64,000 nt of DNA from Alcanivorax sp. DG881 (GTDB lineage Bacteria > Pseudomonadota > Gammaproteobacteria > Pseudomonadales > Alcanivoracaceae), in the NCBI RefSeq assembly GCF_000155615.1, contig NZ_DS989915.1:774183-838182 (forward strand), read 5' to 3'. Shown here in pieces: positions 63,147 to 64,000 of this stretch (the stretch's first letter is position 1; every line of letters starts with the position of its first letter). The position numbers and the translations under genes were made by a program. Under the pieces are notes generated by a model. It searched no databases. It saw only the letters and a list, made by a program, of their open reading frames with translations, and was not told the DNA's origin.

Positions 63147-63793
63147 TGATGCGCCATGCCATCACCAGGAACGCGGTCATCCTCGGGCTGTTTGCCATCG
63201 GTACCGCCGCCACCCTGGCCATTACCAACGAAGCCACGCTGGACCAGGTCCGTTGCAATAAACAACAAGCGCTAATGACATCGCTGAACCAGGTCATGCC
63301 CCACGACCAACACGACAACGATTTGCTCACCGACCGTATTACCGTGAGCGATCCGCTACTGGGCCGCAACGAGCACCACCTCTATCGGGCCCGCCTTAAT
63401 GGCGAGGACAACGGCGCCGTGCTGGAAGCCACCGCGCCGGACGGTTACGGTGGGGCCATTGCCTTGATTGTCGGGGTGGATACTGCCGGGGAGATACAGG
63501 GCGTGCGTGTGGTTCCGCCGCATAATGAAACCCCGGGCCTGGGTGACAGTATCGAAACCAAAAAATCCGACTGGATTCTGGGTTTCAACGGCCATTCTCT
63601 GGAGAGCCCCGGCACGTCCGGCTGGGCTGTGAAAAAAGACGGCGGCGACTTCGACAGCTTTACCGGCGCCACCATTACCCCCCGCGCCGTTGTCGGTGCG
63701 GTGCACCGCGCCCTGCAGTATTTCGACGCCAACCAGAACAATCTCTTCAGTGCCCCTGCGGACACCACCCCGGTGGAGACCTGTGATGAGTGA
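63146..63793 (+). CDS. rnfG: Rnf electron transport complex subunit G
   Basis: 215 residues. One N-terminal transmembrane helix (AVILGLFAIGTAATLAI), then a periplasmic domain; the covalent FMN site is TGATIT with Thr176. The family segments VRVVPPHNETPGLGD and DSFTGATITPRAV are present. Its stop overlaps the rnfE start. Confidence 0.94.
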   Translation: MMRHAITRNAVILGLFAIGTAATLAITNEATLDQVRCNKQQALMTSLNQVMPHDQHDNDLLTDRITVSDPLLGRNEHHLYRARLNGEDNGAVLEATAPDGYGGAIALIVGVDTAGEIQGVRVVPPHNETPGLGDSIETKKSDWILGFNGHSLESPGTSGWAVKKDGGDFDSFTGATITPRAVVGAVHRALQYFDANQNNLFSAPADTTPVETCDE

Positions 63794-63812
63794 TGTGAAC
63801 TACAGAAAAATC
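63786..63812 (+). pseudogene. rnfE: Start of rnfE, homology lost after nine codons
   Basis: The ATG at 63786 overlaps the end of rnfG, the normal coupling, and encodes MSDVNYRKI, a credible RnfE N-terminus. RnfE should continue with a DGLW...P-LVQLLGLCPLLAV segment, but from about 63813 the frame encodes unrelated sequence with no transmembrane helix. The frame stays open to the window edge. An insertion or rearrangement here would leave the complex without its E subunit unless a second rnfE exists. Confidence 0.6.
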
Positions 63813-64000
63813 GGGTGCCAGCTCACGGCAGGATTTACGCATTCAGCGTCAAGCTGGGCTTGTAGAGCAAGGCATTTTGGCGCAGGCATAGCGGGCCTAT
63901 TCCAAGCCGAAATAACACCGCTCTGCGAGCCCAGCTTGGCGCCCTCCGGGTCACTCCCAAAGCGCCCCACTGCTTCGTTGTTTCCTTTCGACATAAGCCC
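63813..64000. mobile_element. Unidentified sequence replacing rnfE, continues beyond the window
   Basis: Begins GGGTGCCAGCTCACGGCAGG. It has no recognisable gene product on either strand; a 64-residue open frame on the minus strand is the only one of note. It could be the edge of an insertion sequence or of a larger transferred segment. The far end is outside the window. Confidence 0.4.

Noticed and set aside
63800..63994. 64-residue minus-strand frame in the sequence after rnfE
   Set aside because: No ribosome site or recognised family; may be part of a repeat, so not called as a gene.

Overview
The window is a GC-rich gammaproteobacterial chromosome segment. Gene content (PurN, Mrp/ApbC, Dcd, MetG, the Rnf complex, RsmC, soluble lytic transglycosylase, the ~1,600-residue NAD-glutamate dehydrogenase, UmuDC, many AraC/TetR regulators) points to a marine, Alcanivorax- or Pseudomonas-like heterotroph. 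The genus is an inference, not something the sequence proves. No plasmid, phage or ribosomal operon is visible.

Layout. 0-9.3 kb: purN, two tandem DUF3108 genes, apbC-dcd, a SIMPL lipoprotein, an AraC regulator, a patatin phospholipase and umuDC with a LexA box. 9.3-10.7 kb: a small unknown gene, tRNA-Gly(CCC) and two hairpin-type repeats. 10.7-30.5 kb: housekeeping and envelope genes (epimerase-like reductase, rsmC, slt, a spermidine-synthase-like and DUF748 pair, a thioesterase, a rhomboid, a zinc-ribbon/TPR membrane protein), an SDR-TetR-hydrolase operon with an operator, a radical SAM gene under a 38-bp LexA palindrome, and gdhB behind five 13-bp tandem repeats. 30.7-36 kb: three lipoproteins (a beta-helix protein and two diheme cytochrome-like paralogues) divergent from an AraC regulator. 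36-45.7 kb: DUF2288, a possible small RNA, a PhoD-like phosphatase, two convergent hybrid histidine kinases and metG. 45.8-49.7 kb: a Crp/Fnr regulator facing a class II aldolase, an HD-domain protein and a DUF2236 protein. 50.4-53.2 kb: an integron-type gene-cassette cluster without an integrase in view (ParDE, an M48-like metallopeptidase, one unknown gene). 53.3-57.3 kb: an esterase, a lipoprotein with a GlyGly-CTERM-like tail and a class V aminotransferase. 57.6 kb to the end: rnfABCDG and the first codons of rnfE.

Most unusual signals. (1) Two complete attC sites plus partial ones define a mobile cassette cluster. (2) A family of short hairpin-forming repeats occupies all three gaps between rnfA, rnfB, rnfC and rnfD and even encodes part of the predicted RnfC N-terminus. 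(3) rnfE appears to lose homology after nine codons. (4) Two 265-bp MITE-like elements share inverted ends, and one supplies the stop codon of a histidine kinase. (5) The beta-helix/diheme lipoprotein cluster is a plausible but uncharacterised envelope redox system. In Pseudomonas dcd, apbC, metG and the rnf operon lie close together; here they are spread over the whole window, so the interior looks like accessory DNA inserted into an old conserved block.
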